From Nilaparvata lugens (taxonomy: Eukaryota; Arthropoda; Insecta; Hemiptera; Delphacidae): a stretch of 64,000 nt of DNA. Both the position numbers and the translations under genes were made by a program. Shown piece by piece: positions 21,701-32,594 of the stretch (its first letter is position 1; every line of letters starts with the position of its first letter). The notes under the pieces were generated by a model. The model was not told where the DNA came from and did not search any database. It worked only from the letters and a program-made list of their open reading frames with translations. The stretch spans positions 35,601,705 to 35,665,704 of the forward strand of contig NC_052518.1 in assembly GCF_014356525.2 (NCBI RefSeq), given 5' to 3'.

Positions 21701-23785
21701 TAGAAAAAACTTCTGTTGTTGAAGATAATAATAATAATTCTGAATGTTATATGGATCAGATTGAACTAGATGAGAAGAGATCGGAAATAGATGTTGATCC
21801 CACATATTCGCCTGATCATGTTAGTGCTACGTCTTCAGAAGATGATGAAAATTATTCAAGTTTGCGACGCATTAAAAAAGCTATCAGGAAACCTGTTAAG
21901 AAAGTTTTATCTGAAAGTATTATGAATTGTTCTATGGATGATAACCCAATCAGTGTAACCGCAAACAGTTTGATTGAAGATGATAGAAGACTTGATGACA
22001 CAGGATTCAATAATACAGTTGATACAGAAGCAAAGAAAAAAACTCGAAAAAGAAGTAGAAACCCGGATACATGGCAGAGAAACATTAAGAAGAAAAAAGT
22101 AAATGCTGGAGAAGAATACATAACAAAGAGTGGCAATGTTGTGCCTGCAAAACGTTTAAGAGAAGGGTGTGGTGATAGATGTAGGATGCGATGTTCACAG
22201 AATGTCAGTCAAGTGGAGAGAAAAATAATTTTTGATGGATTCAATTCGTTGCCAAATATTAATAGAAAAAGAGATTATGTTTCAAAACTATTAATTGAAG
22301 TCAAGCCCAGATATGTTTACAAGAAACACGAGTCAAATCGTACTCCAAACTACTCATATCATTTTATCATTGATGGAAAAATGGTGAGGTAAAAAGATGT
22401 TTTGTGATACTCTGTTCATCAACTCAACATTTATTACAACAGTGAAAAATAAAACATCTGCCTGCTGAGTACTAGAGGATGACAAAAGAGGTAGACATAA
22501 GAATCACCCAAAAAATGACACTTCACTTATTCAAGGAGTGGTTGACCACATAAATGCTTTCCCTAGAATAGAATCTCATTATTGCAGACGTGACACAAAA
22601 CGGGAGTACATACAAGGGGATCTGAATATATGTGAGATGTATAGGTTGTATAAAGAACGTTGCATCCAGAATGATGAATCCTATGTCAAAAAGCACAAGT
22701 ATGAAGAAATTTTTAATCATCAATTCAATATTGGATTTTTCATTCCTAAAAAGGACCAATGCTCATTGTGTACGTCTTATGAAAACAGTTCACAAGAAGA
22801 AAAGATTAGAATGCAAAATGTTATTGATGTTCATAATCAAGAGAAGATTATTGCACGTAGTGAGAAAGAGAAGGATAAAGTTCGCAGTCAAATAGGGAAT
22901 TCAGGAATTGTAGTTGCCACTTTCGACCTGCAAGCAGTGATTCAGCTTCCTCGAGGACCAGTGTCATCATTTTACTACAAGAGAAAATTGAATACTTTCA
23001 ATTTCACCATATTTGATGTGACAAACAGCCAGGGTTACTGTTACATATGGCATGAAGCAACTGCCAAACGAGGAGCAAATGAAATTAGCTCATTTGTGTT
23101 TGATTTTCTAAAAAATAAATGTGAGGCAAAAGAGGCAATCTTCTACTCAGATAATTGCGTGAGTCAGAATAAAAATAAATTCCTCATTTCCATGTATTTG
23201 TATGCAATCCAAGTTCTGAAAGTTGAAAAAATAACTCACAAATACCTGGTTGTCGGACATACACAAAATGAAGGAGATGCTATGCACTCTCTTCTAGAAA
23301 GAGCTGTGACACACTCCACTAAGAAACAGCCGCTTTATGTTCCAAATCAATTCGTGGCAATTGCTCAGTCAGCAGTAAAATCGAAGAATCCATATCATGT
23401 GGAAGAAATAGATACTGGACGAGTGTTTGACTGGCAAGCAATAGGAGTTGCCTTTGGTAACAACTTTCAAACATCAATTACTAATGAAAAGTTTGTGTGG
23501 AACGACATCAAGATTTTTGAAGTAAGGTCGGAGTCCCCCTATTCAGTTTTCTATAAATATTCTTACCAGCAAGATGATTTTTTTGAATTCAAAGTCAATA
23601 AAAAGATGACCAGAGGTGGGTCAAAGCAGCTTTCAGCTTCTCTGAAACCTGCCTACAAAGATCCACCAGGGATCTCTACACTTAAGAAAGAAGATCTAAT
23701 GTCTCTTTGTTCAAGTAAACTCATACCAACGCCTTATCATAAATTCTTCAACGAATTAAGAGTCAATAGTCAACCCTCAGAATAA
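18723..23785 (+). pseudogene. Five-exon DDE-like transposase gene (one frameshift, one stop)
   Basis: Exons 18723-18771, 19159-19248, 19788-19931, 20414-20506 and 21326-23785 have GT donors and AG acceptors, and joining them keeps one frame. All four introns are phase 1 and the inner exons are multiples of three. The protein begins MNRAAKLVHLAKERLK, has a long acidic region, a basic patch (KKKTRKRSRN), Cys pairs (GCGDRCRMRC), a KKDQCSLC zinc-like motif and an RNase-H-like core: FDLQ, then YSDNC..QNKN, then GHTQNEGD, giving candidate acids D130, D205 and E245/D247 counted from 22538. Near 22390 the frame shifts, and TGA at 22466-22468 follows, so this copy is just broken. The C-terminal half resembles repetitive insect proteins with a DUF7869-type domain, from memory. 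Confidence 0.7.
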
Positions 23786-23823
23786 TAACAAAGAAGAATG
23801 AATTGACAAAGAATAATGATGAA

Positions 23824-23947
23824 ATTGATGTATAAAATATAAATGGATCAAATACCCTTAAAACTTTTAAAAAATATTATTTTTTATAAAATATTATTTT
23901 TTAAAAGTTTTAAGGGTATTCGATCCATTTATATTTTATACATCAAT
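23824..23947. repeat. 124-base near-perfect palindrome
   Basis: The arms of about 55 bases are complementary with a single A/G difference (GATCAAATACCC against GATCGAATACCC). It begins 38 bases after the transposase stop codon. It could act as a transcript 3' hairpin or be a recent inverted duplication. Confidence 0.8.
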
Positions 23948-25160
23948 TTTATAAATAGCCCTGAGTAAAAAGTTCAATTTAAATAATGATAAATTAAGTT
24001 CAGTGTTATGGCTCGCCCAGCCCTTGTTGCTTTTGTATTGAATATAATTTTTATTATAATATATAAATATTATACTATCGACTATCAGTCTATAGTTTAT
24101 ATTATATTATATTATCTAGTATTATTGTATTATATGGTAACTCCATCTCTTCAGATCCCCATGTTAGTGAAAGTTTATCTCTCTGTGCAAGGACTGTAGA
24201 TCATTCATGATGAATCTATTTTCAAATCATTTTCATACTGAATATTGGGGGTGCTGAGCTTTGCTCGAAACAAAAATTTCAGAGATGAGAATTTGAAAAG
24301 AATTAACATGTAACTCAATCTAATTTTAGTATTTACTTGTAAATTACCGATAGCATGTATTATAATTATAAAGAAAATACTAGCAGCTGATGAAATATGA
24401 TGTTTTTTTCTCAAATTAGTTTCAAGCTGATTTTGAAAATATATTAGTCTCTTATGACTGCGTTCAAAAAGACCCAGTGATGAATCAATACAACCAAAAC
24501 TGGAGAAAAAATAATTATGTTGCATCTCTATCACCTCTTTACGAAAATTACATTGAGCTTCTGTATGTTTGGAAAGGTGAAATTTCGAATTTGAGTATCA
24601 TCTGGTTACTTCCTGGTTACTTATTCTTCCAGATGTTTCTCCAATCATGCTTGAAGCAAGGCTTCCAATGTACGTCCCCTAGGAAGCCTTGCATGAAGTA
24701 GTTTCCAATAAACTCATGTCATATTATGCTGTATTAATGAGATTTATGTTCCATTCAGTAATGCACTTGAAAGTAAATGTCTATTCAGTGAATGTTTTGA
24801 AATAAAATTAATTTGTGCAATAATTCAAAATGTGTAGTTCAAACTTTATTTCATTTTGACCAGAATTTCACTGTCTACCAGATGATTTTAAATTAAATTG
24901 AATATTTAGTTATGTTGAAAAACTAAAGAATGGATCATAATTATTATATAATATATAAGTCCTTTATATATATTTTCTATAATATAAATTTTATAAACAG
25001 CGAGCCGATAGTTTTCTATTGAATACATTGAAACAAATACATTGAGCTGATAGATTTCTATTGAATACATTGAATACAATTCAATTAGTTTCGACAATGT
25101 CACAATAGTTTGGATGCAATCATTCACTATAGCTCAGTAACAAAATCTCTCAATCATTTG
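23948..25160. other. Non-coding interior of the DNA transposon
   Basis: No gene recognised between the palindrome and the right subterminal repeats; only short chance-like frames. Confidence 0.5.
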
Positions 25161-25164
25161 CTTC

Positions 25165-25260
25165 TTCTGGAACAATACTGTAACATTATATAGAAGAGCA
25201 TAACATTGCAAAAACTGTGCTGAGGATGTCAGAGCAACACTGTAACAACACAAAACAATT
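25165..25260. repeat. Right subterminal repeats
   Basis: GAACAATACTGTAACAT at about 25171 and CAGAGCAACACTGTAACAA at about 25231. The second is the inverted partner of 18398-18430. Confidence 0.6.
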
Positions 25261-25452
25261 TTTTAAATTATTTTTCATGGACAGATGTTTTAAGCTTTTC
25301 ATGAAATGAAGCTTTTGCCAGAAAGATAAAATAATAGAGAATAATTTGATGATGATTCCATGTGAAACAAATCCTACATTTATATTCATCAAGATCATTC
25401 GCAGTGAGTGAAAACTTCAAACTCAAATATCTAGAAACTAATGTTTTTTAGT

Positions 25453-25477
25453 TATTATAGTATTGTACTGAGACAGC
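25453..25477 (-). repeat. Right terminal inverted repeat
   Basis: Complementary to 18079-18104. Confidence 0.75.
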
Positions 25478-25549
25478 AAACAAAATATATATAATAAATA
25501 TAAATAATTATATAAATATAAATATATATAATTATATATATATTATATG

Positions 25550-25789
25550 AGTTACATTGTGAGAACCTACAGCAGTCAGCAGTTTCTATACAACTTCTTG
25601 GAACTCTCCTAGAACTGTTGGAGCCAGCTTTCTCACGCATTGAGCGTCAGTCCTGCTTACAACATCAAAGCAGGAGGTACTCACTTTATCAAAATTCACT
25701 TGATAAAATTGTTTTATTCCAAATTTTGTGTTTTGTAAAAATAAAGATTCCTTTTTGAAAAGAAATCTCACAGAACGCATCATTTAGCT
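25550..25789 (+). repeat. 5' LTR of a Ty3/gypsy (errantivirus-like) element
   Basis: Begins AGTTAC and ends TTTAGCT, directly followed by a primer-binding site. An AATAAA-type signal lies at about 25739. No matching 3' LTR is in the window, so the boundaries rest on the AG...CT ends and the binding-site position. Confidence 0.6.
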
Positions 25790-25805
25790 GGCGCAGTCGG
25801 TAGGA
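25790..25805 (+). promoter_or_regulatory. tRNA primer-binding site
   Basis: GGCGCAGTCGGTAGGA fits the 3' end of a tRNA ending in ...CTGCGCC(A); insect errantiviruses such as 17.6 and 297 use a very similar site attributed to tRNA-Ser. Confidence 0.7.
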
Positions 25806-26159
25806 CGATTGTGATTAATGAACATAATCTTCAGTTATTAAACTGTTAACAATCGTTTGTAATATAAGGACCTCGCGTTCGCGACATCCGAAAAGTCTGG
25901 TGATTTATCAAGCTGCAAAACACCAACATTGTGAAGTGCAGTGGATATCAAACTTCGATATCAGAATCAACAAATCTTCTTCATCAAACGTGCATCATCA
26001 ACGCTGGAAGGACATCAGAAGAGATGAGCATAGCATTCATTTTAGTGTAAGTCGAACCTTGTTTGCAAATTCTCCACCAAATAAACTAAAGATTGAAACC
26101 ATAAATTGGATCAAAGCATCAACTGACTTCTCTGGTAACATAAGATAGTATTTTTGTGA

Positions 26160-26602
26160 TTTGGATCGTTTCTCACTGCTTTCTCCACTATATCAGAGCC
26201 CTAAGTTTTTCTAGCCCAATATTATCATTCAGGCTTACCGTACTCTAAAACAGCTTTTTGCTTTTCTCATTTGCGTTCCTGTTGTGCTGTCTAGCCTAGC
26301 GATGTTTAAAATGTATAACTCCACTTTGAAGATTATTCTACCTGCTTTCCAATTCCATTATTTACTACTTTTTTTGTATGTATTTTTTATCTCCTACTTT
26401 TTAATCCTACTTTATTTCATATTATTTTATGCCACTTTGTTTATAAATTTTTTGTAATCTATTTCTTTTTGAAGCTCACGAACGGACGTAAGTCTTGTGA
26501 GCTCCACATTCTATTTCTTGTAATAATTTTTGTATGTACATTGTCAATTTGATTTTCTATGTTGTACAAGAGATGAATGAATAAATTTGAATTTGAATTT
26601 GA
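26160..26602 (+). mobile_element. 5'-truncated LINE 3' end inserted in the retroelement leader
   Basis: Between the primer-binding site and gag lies foreign DNA ending AATAAATTTGAATTTGAATTTGAA. The same hexamer tail, inverted, is at 40214-40235. The 5' edge of the insertion is uncertain. Confidence 0.45.
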
Positions 26603-26673
26603 AGTCTTAATTTTAAGCTTTAATATTGTAATATTTTAGTTCGGTTATTCTCGAAACATTTAAATATTTCAGA

Positions 26674-27827
26674 ATGCCTAATCAATCAGTAGATACAGCA
26701 CCCTCTGCTGCTACCCCTGTTATGAAAAAAGAATTCCTGGATATGATACCTGAATTCTCTGGAGAGCCATTATTATTAAACAGATTTGTATCGATTTGCG
26801 ATAAAGTAGTTGCTAAGTTTTTTGTACAGTCGAATCCGACAATTTTCAAAATGAATATCTATTTTCTACTATTATTCCTAGACTCAAAGGTAGAGCTTTA
26901 AAACTCGTGACCAGTGGAAACACTTATGCTTGGCCTGAAGTGAGAAGAGTACTTCTCGATGGCTATCTTGACAAACGTGATTGTTTCACGTTGAATATTG
27001 AAATGACAGAAATGAAACAAGAAAGTAGCAAAAGCCCTTTTCATTCTCACGAGAGAATTCAAAAGATTCTAGACTTATAACTTGCATATTTCCTTGAGAA
27101 GATGGCAGCAAACTCAACTATTCTATGCGAATACGCTAAGCAGCTTGCCCTTAGGGTATTTTTGAGAGGTCTAAATGAACCTATAGGATCACTAATTAGA
27201 ACAAAGAACCTTTCAAGTCTAAGTGAAGCTTTGAGTATGATCACAAACGAAATGCAATACAAAAACAGGAATAGTGATTATAATTTCAATTTCAATAAGA
27301 GACCAATCTCACAACCATTCCAACAACTTCCTCTGACTAAACAAATCCAACACTTTCCTCAGACTAGACCAATGCAAAACTTTCCCCAAAACAAGACTTA
27401 TCTGAACTTCCAAAACCAATCACAACAAAGACCAATGATTACACATGAAAATAGCAATCAACAATTTCGCAACTTCAGTTCAATGAACCAACAGAGACCA
27501 ATTTTTCAAAGGCAATTTTTCAGTCAACAACACAGACCACAAATACAATCGCAACCAACTCCAATGAGTATTCCAACCAGAAACACTGAACTTGAACCCC
27601 TGAGAAAGAACCCCAGATTCAATCAACTGACAACTGAATTCGCTACAAACAATGACGAATTACTCAATACTAACGAAAACGAACTCTTGACTGACAATTT
27701 CTCGAATGAACCGTTCAATTACCCCGAAATGACTGGAAATTTCATGAACAATTTTGAAAACTTGGAATTGAATGATGATTACAATAATCAAATGACTTCG
27801 ACCAAACAGAACAAAATCAATTTTTAG
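26674..27827 (+). pseudogene. Gag of the errantivirus-like retrotransposon
   Basis: The N-terminal part from Met 26674 (DMIPEFSGE, LLLNRFVSICD) shifts frame near 26850, has a TAA at about 27077, and then runs open from 27102 to 27827. The latter half is Gln/Asn/Pro/Phe-rich without a zinc knuckle, as in Gag proteins of insect errantiviruses (Ty3/gypsy with envelope). Gag would form the particle core. Immediately after its stop the sequence passes to the integrase zinc region: protease, reverse transcriptase and RNase H are missing, about 2.4 kb by comparison with intact relatives. Confidence 0.75.
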
Positions 27828-27849
27828 GGGTAACAAGCCGCGGAACAAA

Positions 27850-28500
27850 TTTTCAATTATGAACTTGCAAACAAAATCTCTCTCATTTCCAAAAGAAAGT
27901 ACTACTGGCCAAATACTCGAAACAGAATTCAAAATTTCATCAATAGATGCAACATTTGCTTGAAAACAAAATACCAAAGAGTACCCTTGAACTTGGAAAT
28001 GAATTTCACCCCCACTGCTTAAAACCACTTCAAACTATTCATATTGATAGCATTACTTTTGACAAAAGAAAATTTTCGACGATAATAGATAGTTTTTCAT
28101 GTTATGCACAAGCCTATTCACTTGCTGGTGCACAAGGAATTGAAATAGTTGATAAACTACTGGATTTCTTCAGTCATCACGGTGTTCCAGAAATTATAGT
28201 CTCAGATAATGGCACAGAGTTCACTAATAATATGGTGAAAGAATTGATTGCACTTCATAAGATAAAGATTCACTTCATCAGCACACAGCATCCCCAGTCA
28301 AACACATGTGTGAAAGATTGCATTCAACCCTTGTCGAGCATATTGGACTCCTTAATAGTCGAGCTCAATTCAAAGATGATTTCATCAAGAGAAAAGTGAA
28401 ACATGCAATTTTAGTGTACAATAATAGTATTCAGTCTGTAACAAAACTAACTCCATTTGAAATTCTAAACGGACACATAAACGCAAATGCAGTACCTTAG
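27850..28500 (+). pseudogene. Integrase of the errantivirus-like retrotransposon
   Basis: An H-H-C-C-like zinc segment (NRCNIC near 27945) is followed by the catalytic core: HIDSITFDK with the first Asp, IIVSDNGTEF with the second Asp, and, after a frameshift near 28306, CERLHSTL with the Glu. The distal frame ends at TAG 28498-28500. The triad is retained but split between frames. Everything normally downstream (rest of pol, env, 3' LTR) is absent; the next base starts Polinton capsid-like sequence. Confidence 0.8.
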
Positions 28501-29382
28501 GTCTTTACTATTGAAGGCTTACTCTTGAAAAATGTATTTGATAAGAATACATATCATCTAGCAGGTTTTGATCGGGAAGGATATACTTTGAACAATAACA
28601 AGTTAACTTTTTATATTCCATTAAGGTTGCTTCTAGCCTTTTTTGAAGATTTTCAACAAATAATATTGAACTTGAAACAAGAACTTGTATTATTACGATC
28701 ATCAACAGATATAAATAGTATTACTACAACAGATGGTCAAAGTGTATCAATCAACATTACAAAATTGCAGTGGAAAGTACCATATTTGCAACTTGAGGAT
28801 CATGTACGACTCAAGTTTTTACATATACTAGATAGTGATCGTCCACTAAAATTAGCATTCTGCAAATGGGAAATACATGAATATCCCATATTACCCACAA
28901 AAAAGGTACATAGTTGGACAATTAAAACTGCGGCACATACATATGCACCAAAATATGTAATTTTAGCTTTTCAAACAAAAAGAAAATTGCTCTTGAAGAC
29001 TACAATGGCAAATTTTGACTTGTGCAAGCTGTATAATGTGAAATTATATTTGAATAGCATTTATTCCCCTTATGACAATCTATTAGGTAATAAACAGTTG
29101 ATGTATAAAATGTTTTTAGACTTTGCAGGTAGTTATTCAAATTCACCAGTGAATTCTGAACATGGTAATGAAATTGATTATACCACATTTACAAAAGATA
29201 CACCAATTTTGGTAATTGATTGTTCGCACCAGCCAAGTACATTGAAAGAATCAATAGATGTGCGACTTGAATTTGAATTTGAGAGTGATGTGCCTGCTTC
29301 AACCAGTGCTTATTGAATTTTAGTGAGTGATAATACTATAGAATATACCCCACTAACATCAATGGTTCGAGAGGTGCAGTAG
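28501..29382 (+). pseudogene. Major-capsid-like protein of Polinton 2, N-terminus missing
   Basis: After the TAG at 28498-28500 the frame is open to TGA at 29314-29316, and the same frame continues for 21 more codons (EYTPLTSMV) to TAG at 29380-29382. The main part has beta-strand-like segments, RSSTD, WKVPYLQ, WEIHEYPILP, and LYLNSIYSPYDNL. I associate this pattern with a protein repeatedly found in insect genomes next to Polinton-like genes and thought to be a double-jelly-roll capsid protein. The N-terminal part is missing at the junction, and the TGA cuts the final 21 residues. The assignment is from memory and inference. Confidence 0.55.
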
Positions 29383-29590
29383 TTTTACCAGTAGAGTGTG
29401 TGGTGAGAGCAGGTTGTATATAACCTAAGACTGATTGAAAAAGCTTTAGTAGGTGAAGAACCATTCTTTCAAGCTTAACTTCAACATCATCATTGCACGA
29501 CTCTCTTTCATCATCCTTGCTTCAAACTGTGAAGGAAGAAGAGGAGGACCAGGTGGACTACAATAGTTTATTATCTCGGGTGACTTATCA

Positions 29591-30493
29591 TTGGGGTTGA
29601 AGATGGGAGGAAATTGTCATTCAAAACCATCAAGGAAAGTGAAATATGCAGATGTCAGTGTGCAGTGCAACTTGGACATGGAGGAGGAGGAAGAGCAGTT
29701 GATGAAGGAGGGAGGGGATGCTGAGGGAGGAGATGATGGGGATTGCAGCACATTCAAACAGGTTGAAATTGATGACACATTTTCTGTTGTTGAGTTTCAT
29801 GGATTCAAAGATGAGAATAATCAATTTATATTAAAGGAATTTGCAATGATTGATCCTAAAGATACTCATGTTATATTACATTTCAAACCATCATTCCCAT
29901 AATCACAGCTACCATGGAGAACCTATCGAGATGTATGTTGGTTGAAGTTTTATCATCACAATATAAGATGGGAATTGGGTGAAATAGATTATTCTGATGA
30001 TCTAATAAAAGCTTGTCTCAAAAACTTTGATAGAGTATATACAAAGGGTTGAGAAAAAGCGGAATTCCTAAAGAAATTTCACAATAATGTTGAAACAATA
30101 CCTGATAATTTTGAAAGGCCTAATTATAGAAAGTTCTCTAATTGCTGGACTTATGATGTTTGCAAAATTCATAATAGTATTGTTGATGGTAGATGTGCTT
30201 TATTCAGTGCTAAACATTATTTGTCATTGATGTTGTCCAAGACAGAGAAAGTATTCGATCGAAAAGTGGATTACTTATGTGAAGCAGAGCGAATGAAAAG
30301 TATGAAGATGTGTCCATTTTATACTAAGGAAAACAAACACAAATATGCGAGACAAGGATTTTACTACAATGAGCAAGAGGTAATTTGTGTATGGTGTGGA
30401 TATCAATTATACATGCACAAGGCGAGAATATGCAATCTTACAAGTGATGTTGCTAATCCAGTAAATTTTTCAGTTCTTGTACCACTCATATAA
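29591..30493 (+). pseudogene. Nuclease-like/BIR-like fusion protein of Polinton 2, two stops
   Basis: One frame of about 300 codons with TAA at 29900-29902 and TGA at 30050-30052. After an acidic linker (residues 30-55) comes a segment (DDTFSVVEFHGFKDENN...KEFAMID) resembling DEDD-exonuclease-like modules of insect mobile-element proteins. The C-terminal 70 residues look like a BIR (inhibitor-of-apoptosis) repeat: ARQGFYYN followed by CVWCGYQL, the usual Gly-Phe-Tyr-Tyr plus CxxC. The expected later His and Cys ligands are not in frame; a shifted frame near 30470-30530 has H and CC. If real, it could bind zinc and host caspase-pathway proteins, but this copy is broken. Both domain names are tentative. 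Confidence 0.5.
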
Positions 30494-30557
30494 AAGCTCT
30501 GCTACAAAGAGAATCCATTCCAGTGTGCTGTTATGAACAGATCTGATCAGTGTTGTA

Positions 30558-30848
30558 ATGGATCCCAACTGTTGGTTGTATGCTGATATAGAATTGGAAT
30601 CGAAATTACATGATTACATAGACTGGTTTGATTTATGTGAAGAAGCTATTGCAAAAGCAAAATGTGAAAATCGTGATGTTATGATTGCTGAACAATTAAA
30701 ATTAATTTTTCTAAACACAGTGCATGTTTGTGATATAAATGATTACCTATGTTATTACAGACCTATGAAATTGAATGTTCAAAAACTAATCCAAATTGAG
30801 GATGAAGTGTTGTGCAATATAAGTTCATCTAACAAAGAGGATCCTTAG
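30558..30848 (+). CDS. Hypothetical protein of Polinton 2
   Basis: A frame of 96 residues, acidic and Leu/Ile-rich, with several Cys (WFDLCEEA, VHVCDINDYLCYY) and no recognised motif. It lies between the BIR-like and OB-like genes on the same strand. It may be a separate gene or the C-terminal part of a longer decayed one. Confidence 0.35.
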   Translation: MDPNCWLYADIELESKLHDYIDWFDLCEEAIAKAKCENRDVMIAEQLKLIFLNTVHVCDINDYLCYYRPMKLNVQKLIQIEDEVLCNISSSNKEDP

Positions 30849-30937
30849 GGTTATTGACATTTGCAAACATGTTCAATCATGTTTGACCTTGGGATGGAAC
30901 AAAGAAGAATGGTAACAGTGATGGTGAACTGCAAACC

Positions 30938-30954
30938 GGTTCAAACATGAAAAC
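30938..30954 (+). repeat. 17-base motif shared with Polinton 1
   Basis: GGTTCAAACATGAAAAC, identical to the minus strand of 10047-10063, placed just upstream of the OB-like frame. Confidence 0.6.
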
Positions 30955-30962
30955 CTTGTTGA

Positions 30963-31403
30963 GTGGAGGGGGGAAAACAGTGTGATACCGCATACAATAG
31001 TGAAGTGACTTTCATTCCCAGTTTAAGAACAGTTGAGTGCAGAGATGTGCTATTCTACTCCTACATGATGCAGCAGCAGCAGTTCAATTTGAATAAATTC
31101 AATAAGACAACAAGGGAGAGTATTCCCATTGTGCAGATACATGATTTGAAGTCTGACTCCAGCTATCCAGTATATAAGGCAAGAATAGTTTGTACACCAT
31201 TTGGATTGAGAAGTGTGTTGTGATTATATGAGAAAAATAAGTAAGGACAACATGTGTTTTTTGACATATTTTTGTCAGAAAGGTTTTTATCAGACCTAAA
31301 TGGACAAACTTTGGGAAGTTTTTATAATGGGAAGTATGTTATGAGATGTATTCACCGGGAGGATAAACCATCATTGGTACTCCTGGATGATGTAGCAAAT
31401 TAG
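30963..31403 (+). pseudogene. OB-fold-like (possible ssDNA-binding) protein relic
   Basis: One frame of 147 codons with TGA at 31221-31223 and TAA at 31242-31244. Before the stops is YKARIVCTPFG, a strand-turn segment; after them VFFDIFLSERF, LNGQTLGSFYNG. I recall this order from OB-fold-like proteins in insect mobile elements, which could bind single-stranded DNA during replication. Neither a family search nor a structure check was possible, so the label is tentative. Confidence 0.35.
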
Positions 31404-31577
31404 ATGAGGAATAAAATGGAATAGGCCTATTTCTTAGCTGTATACAAATCAATTCTCTATATTAAACTATTATGAGTTTTTCATTGTGTTTTAGTATGGA
31501 ATTGATATTAATGTTCCAGTTTTGAAATGGGGAAGCATTTTAAGCTAATGCCTGTGTTTCGTACAGCACAAAGATGG

Positions 31578-31622
31578 GGTATATGAAGTTGGAAGTTGAT
31601 GCAACTTTCAAGTTCATATACC
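31578..31622. repeat. Hairpin with 21-base arms
   Basis: GGTATATGAAGTTGGAAGTTG and CAACTTTCAAGTTCATATACC pair at 19 of 21 positions around a 3-base loop. A TATA-like ATATATAATAG follows at about 31656. Confidence 0.6.
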
Positions 31623-31805
31623 TACATCCTCCTGTCAGGTGGAAAGCGAAGCATATATAATAGTAGGTAAGTATAAGATTTGATATAGTATAAGCTTGTT
31701 GGAGCTGCAGTTTAGTTGTACATAAGTACTTCTCGTTTAATAGAACATAACCTCAAATATGTCTCATTGTTTTAGTTATCCTAAATTCAAAAAGTTGTCC
31801 AGGTA

Positions 31806-32120
31806 ATGGGAATAACTTTGGACAAGTTTACAAAATTGGCTAATAGCATTAGATTCTCACAATATTGTGTTCAGAATGATAGTAGAGTTAAAGATAATGA
31901 TGATGAAGAATTGTCTGATGATAGTAAATGGTCAAATTCAAGTTCAAAGTATTCAATCTTATCTGAAGTGTATGAACTCTTAGATATTGTAATTGAGGGA
32001 AGTGGCCATTTCCACTATGGATGTAGCAATGATCATCATATAACAACAATCACAGATAGTAATCAATTGTGGGAGGCTATTTTTGATCTGGCTGAGCGAA
32101 AATGTATTAGGAAAGGTTGA
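31806..32120 (+). CDS. Hypothetical protein of Polinton 2
   Basis: A frame of 104 residues with a Ser/Asp/Glu-rich centre and a C-terminal GSGHFHYGCSNDHHI stretch rich in His, possibly metal-binding. No family recognised. It lies on the same strand, 34 bases before the fibre-like gene. Confidence 0.35.
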   Translation: MGITLDKFTKLANSIRFSQYCVQNDSRVKDNDDEELSDDSKWSNSSSKYSILSEVYELLDIVIEGSGHFHYGCSNDHHITTITDSNQLWEAIFDLAERKCIRKG

Positions 32121-32153
32121 AGTTAGTGTCTTATTCACTCTTTCAGTTACAAC

Positions 32154-32594
32154 ATGTCTGTGGACAGGTTTGGACGTGTTTCACATGGTAAAAGTAATGA
32201 GATAGATGCTAAGGAATATTCAGAAAATCAGTTAAGTTAACATAAGAAAACAGTTCTAACTAGATCCAACTTTGATAAGGAAAAGGCGGATTTGATTACA
32301 TCCAAAGAAAGTTTAAAGAAACAATTGGAAGAACTTAAAAAAACAGTTTTGACAATATCAGATTTTAATAAGGAGAAGGCTGAACCAGTGTCATTTGATC
32401 ATCTCAAATCAAGTTTGAAGATAATTACTGAAGAAGCAAAGACTAGTATTAATAATCTATTAACTTAAGATGAGTACCAAAAAGAAAAGGTTGGATTTGT
32501 TAGTTATGATAATCTTAAGACTGGAATTAAGCTATTAGAAGAGAGTATGATAGATTATGTATACAATAATGCCGAATTCAAGCAATATTTATGA
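32154..32594 (+). pseudogene. Coiled-coil, fibre-like protein with three internal repeats, two stops
   Basis: Begins MSVDRFGR and runs 146 codons in one frame, broken by TAA at codons 29 and 105. A KEK-centred unit ([FY]xKEK followed by Leu/Lys-rich heptads and EE) occurs three times, at residues about 42, 73 and 110. Repeated coiled-coil units before a short C-terminal part are typical of trimeric attachment fibres, but no knob domain is recognised. It lies near the right end of element 2. The role is inference from architecture. Confidence 0.45.

Larger units (their letters stand above)
18079..25477 (+). mobile_element. 7.4 kb DNA transposon with terminal and subterminal inverted repeats
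   Basis: The left end GCTGTCTCAGAACAATACT and the complement of the right end GCTGTCTCAGTACAATACT differ at one base in 19 and remain similar for a few bases more. Further in, variants of the unit GCAATACTGTAACA occur several times in both orientations (18160-18430; 25165-25260), including a symmetric inner pair (TTGTTAC[GA]GTGTTGCTCTGA on the left, complement on the right). Between them is one spliced transposase-like gene. I could not identify a target-site duplication because both flanks are AT-rich and differ. Superfamily not assigned. Confidence 0.75.

Noticed and set aside
25789..25805. A tRNA gene fragment
   Set aside because: Only the 3' acceptor complement is present, directly after an LTR; it is a primer-binding site.
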